Assembly (NCBI RefSeq): GCF_051020975.1
Contig: NW_027478158.1
Location: 4,774,001 to 4,838,000, forward strand
Direction: 5' to 3'
DNA length: 64,000 nt
Source: Osmia lignaria lignaria
Lineage: Eukaryota; Arthropoda; Insecta; Hymenoptera; Megachilidae
Part shown: one piece after another, positions 61,691-64,000 of the stretch
Position numbering within the stretch: the first letter of the stretch is position 1
Layout: the number at the start of each line of letters is the position of its first letter
Position numbers and translations under genes: made by a program
Notes under the pieces: generated by a model
The model's input: only the letters and a program-made list of their open reading frames with translations
The model's database searches: none
Told to the model about the DNA's origin: nothing

Positions 61691-64000
61691 TTGCAGATTC
61701 AGCTCAAAGGAACGGGCCTGACGGACATATTTCGAGATACTTCTTCTTCTTGTTGTTCTTCCTCTGCACAGCTAAGCTGGAAGTGGCATTTGCAGCTCGC
61801 AATAGTGCAGAGTTATCTCAAAGAAAGGGGCCACGATGTTTCTGTATCCCTATTATGTTGGTGCGGCTTCGGAACTTTTAAATATCTTGATATATCTCGA
61901 GAACTACGCATCTCATCAAAAAATATCATCGAACATAAAAAGTAGGAAACTTAATTCTCTACAAAAAAGGTCTCTTAACATTTTGCCATAGCTCGCTTCG
62001 TTCCCGAGATATTTGCAGATTTATCTCAAGGGAAGGGGCCTGACGGACATATATCGAGATATTTCTTCTTCTTGTTGTTCTTTTTCTGCACAGCTAAGCT
62101 GGAAGTGGCATTTGCAGCGCGCAATAGTGCAGAGTTATCTCAAAGAAAGGGGCCACGGTGTTTCTGTATCTCTATTATGTTGGTGCGGCTTCGGAACTTT
62201 TAAATATCTTGATATATCTCGAGAACTACGCATCTGATCAAAAAATATCATAGAAGATAAAAAGTAGGAAACTTAATTCTCTACAAAAAAGGTCTCTTAA
62301 CATTTCGCCATAGCTCGCTTCGTTTCCGAGATATTTGCAGATTTATCTCAAGGGAAGGGGCCTGTCGGACATATTTCGAGATATTTCTTCTTCTTGTTGT
62401 TCTTCTTCTGCACAGCTAAGCTGGAAGTGGCATTTGCGGCTCGCACTAGTGCAGAGTTATCTCAAAGAAAGGGGCCACGGTGTTTCTGTATCTCTATTAT
62501 GTTGGTGCGGCTTCGGAACTTTTAAATATCTCGATATATCTCGAAAACTACGCTTCTGATCAAAAAATATCATAGAACATAAATTGTAGGAAACATAATT
62601 CTCTACAAAAAACGTCTCTTAACATTTTGCCATAGCTCGCTTCGTTTCCGAGATATTTGCAGATATATCTCAAGGGAAGGGGCCTGACGGACATATTTCG
62701 AGATATTTCTTCTTCTTGTTGTTCTTGTTCTGCACAGCTAAGCTGGAAGTGGCATTTGCAGCTCGCAATAGTGCAGAGTTATCTCTAAGAAAGGGGCCAC
62801 GGTGTATCTGTATCTCTATTATGTTGGTGCGGCTTCGGAACTTTTAAATATCTTGATATATCTCGAGAACCACGCATCTGATCAAAAAATATCATAGAAC
62901 ATAAAAAGTAGGAAACTTAATTCTCTACAAAAACGGTCTCTTAACATTTTGCCATAGCTCGCTTCGTTTCCGAGATATGTGCAGATTTATCTCAAGGGAA
63001 GGGTCCTGATGGACATATTTCGAGATATTTCTTCTTCTTGTTGTTCTTCTTCTGCACAGCTAAGCTGGAAGTGGCATTTGCAGCGCGCAATAGTGCAGAG
63101 TTATCTCAAAGAAAGGGGCCACGGTGTTTCTGTATCTCTATTATGTTGGTGCGGCTTCGGAACTTTTAAATATCTCGATATATCTCGAAAACTACGCTTC
63201 TGATCAAAAAATATCATAGAACATAAATTGTCGGAAACATAATTCACTACAAAAAACGTCTCTTAACATTTTGCCATAGCTCGCTTCGTTTCCGAGATAT
63301 TTGCAGATTCAGCTCAAAGGAACGGGCCTGACGGACATATTTCGAGATACTTCTTCTTCTTGTTGTTCTTCCTCTGCACAGCTAAGCTGGAAGTGGCATT
63401 TGCAGCTCGCAATAGTGCAGAGTTATCTCAAAGAAAGGGGCCACGATGTTTCTGTATCTCTATTATGTTGGTGCGGCTTCGGAACTTTTAAATATCTTGA
63501 TATATCTCGAGAACTACGCATCTCATCAAAAAATATCATAGAACATAAAAAGTAGGAAACTTAATTCTCTACAAAAAAGGTCTCTTAACATTTTGCCATA
63601 GCTCGCTTCGTTCCCGAGATATTTGCAGATTTATCTCAAGGGAAGGGGCCTGACGGACATATTTCGAGATATTTCTTCTTCTTGTTGTTCTTCTTCTGCA
63701 CAGCTAAGCTGGAAGTGGCATTTGCGGCTCGCACTAGTGCAGAGTTATCTCAAAGAAAGGAGCCACGGTGTTTCTGTATCTCTATTATGTTGGTGCGGCT
63801 TCGGAACTTTTAAATATCTCGATATATCTCGAAAACTACGCTTCTGATCAAAAAATATCATAGAACATAAATTGTAGAAAACATAATTCACTACAAAAAA
63901 CGTCTCTTAACATTTTGCCATAGCTCGCTTCGTTTCCGAGATATTTGCAGATTCAGCTCAAAGGAACGGGCCTGACGGACATATTTCGAGATACTTCTTC
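61691..64000 (+). repeat. Seven-monomer segment duplicated from/to 55251-57560 (right copy, runs off window)
   Basis: Carries the same rare markers (TGTATCCC, TTGTTCTTGTTC, GATATGTGCAG) in the same order. Private changes include TGCCACAGCTCG and CTTCGATTCCG near 61661-61684, CATCGAACATAAAAAG near 61930 and GACATATATCGAG near 62050. The match continues to the last base shown, so its true right end is outside the window. Confidence 0.87.
63945..64000 (+). repeat. Partial satellite monomer at right window edge
   Basis: The first 56 bp of a unit of the ATTCAGCTCAAAGGAACGGG type. It continues the copy of 57505-57560 (offset 6440 bp), so the long duplication described at 61691 runs past the window end. 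Confidence 0.93.

Larger units (their letters stand above)
198..63847 (+). other. Recurrent 74-codon open frame in the satellite; judged non-coding
   Basis: Most monomers contain a + strand frame starting at TTG (198-200 in the first unit) and ending at the TGA of TCTGATC, 225 nt later. In 17 monomers it is lost: in-frame stops at 29816, 32070, 34002, 34968 and 36255, a TAA in the units at 46557, 47523, 48811, 51709, 54607, 56217 and 62657, 1-bp frameshifts at 35612, 42373 and 42694, and a TTA in place of the start at 8248 and 44303. Where TGA is mutated to TCA or TTA the frame reads on to 84 codons. There is no ATG start, no flanking promoter or polyadenylation context specific to it, and changes between units alter residues freely (Y/Q/H, R/Q, L/I, K/N). 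The frame is best explained by shared descent of young repeats. The 65- and 76-codon minus-strand frames are shadows of the same repeat. Confidence 0.85.
1..64000 (+). repeat. Satellite DNA array, 322-bp monomer, ~199 copies, all in one orientation
   Basis: The same unit recurs every 322 bp from end to end. Using the TTG of GATATTTGCAG as register, units start at 198 and every 322 bp to 8248, then at 8567 and 8886, every 322 bp to 35612, then at 35933, every 322 bp to 42373, then at 42694 and 43015, and every 322 bp to 63945. The shifts reflect two 319-bp and three 321-bp units. Monomers differ mostly by point substitutions drawn from a shared pool of variants. No foreign insertion, inversion or unique spacer was found, and both window ends cut through a monomer, so the array extends beyond the window on both sides. 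This is typical of eukaryotic heterochromatic or centromeric satellite. I do not recognise the family by name. Confidence 0.98.

Noticed and set aside
1..64000. CRISPR array
   Set aside because: Regular periodicity exists, but the whole 322-bp unit is repeated. There are no short repeats separated by unique spacers.
1..64000. rDNA, tRNA or snRNA repeats
   Set aside because: No rRNA, tRNA or other recognisable RNA gene motifs were found in the monomer on either strand.

Overview
The window is one uninterrupted head-to-tail satellite DNA array. The monomer is 322 bp (about 39% GC, counted by eye in one copy). Measured from the conserved TTG of the GATATTTGCAG motif, 198 complete monomers run from 198 to 63944, with a 197-bp partial monomer on the left and 56 bp of another on the right. 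Of the complete units, 193 are 322 bp, two are 319 bp and three are 321 bp. I found no unique sequence, transposon, RNA gene, CRISPR array, inversion or array edge. This much uniform satellite points to a eukaryotic chromosome, most likely pericentromeric, centromeric or other constitutive heterochromatin. An insect or other arthropod is plausible, but that is a guess because nothing outside the satellite is present.

Layout. Region I (1 to ~13.7 kb) is a mosaic of variants with long-range copies inside it: 198-1930 recurs at 9852-11584, and 2341-3308 recurs at 8453-9420. Region II (13716 to ~24.3 kb) is an 11-monomer higher-order repeat (HOR, 3542 bp). It has two full copies differing at about six positions, a third copy lacking its first three monomers, and tandem 644-bp dimer duplications. 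Region III (~24.3-29.5 kb) is a transition zone with one strongly divergent monomer (26596) and units resembling Region I. Region IV (~29.5-46.5 kb) reuses a small set of unit types, including a five-unit block (31748-33357) repeated at 37543-39152, and a 1-bp-deleted monomer present three times. Region V (~46.9-64 kb) is built on a 9-monomer HOR (2898 bp) that is full-length at 49133-52030 and elsewhere cut, shuffled and re-duplicated.

Monomer anatomy. In coordinates where the TTG is position 1, a 10-bp core, CGAGATATTT, occurs twice on the + strand exactly 50 bp apart. Its exact or near reverse complement occurs twice around positions 190-211. A TTC-rich tract lies at ~51-74 and an A-tract-rich segment at ~227-290. 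Two linked 3'-half haplotypes dominate, and recombinants between them are visible.

Coding content. A 74-codon frame is open in about 181 of the 198 monomers, but it needs a TTG (occasionally GTG) start, accumulates replacement changes freely, and is broken by stops or frameshifts in 17 monomers. I treat it as a by-product of the repeat and call no protein-coding gene. There is no gene system here to describe; the biology is in the array's architecture and turnover.
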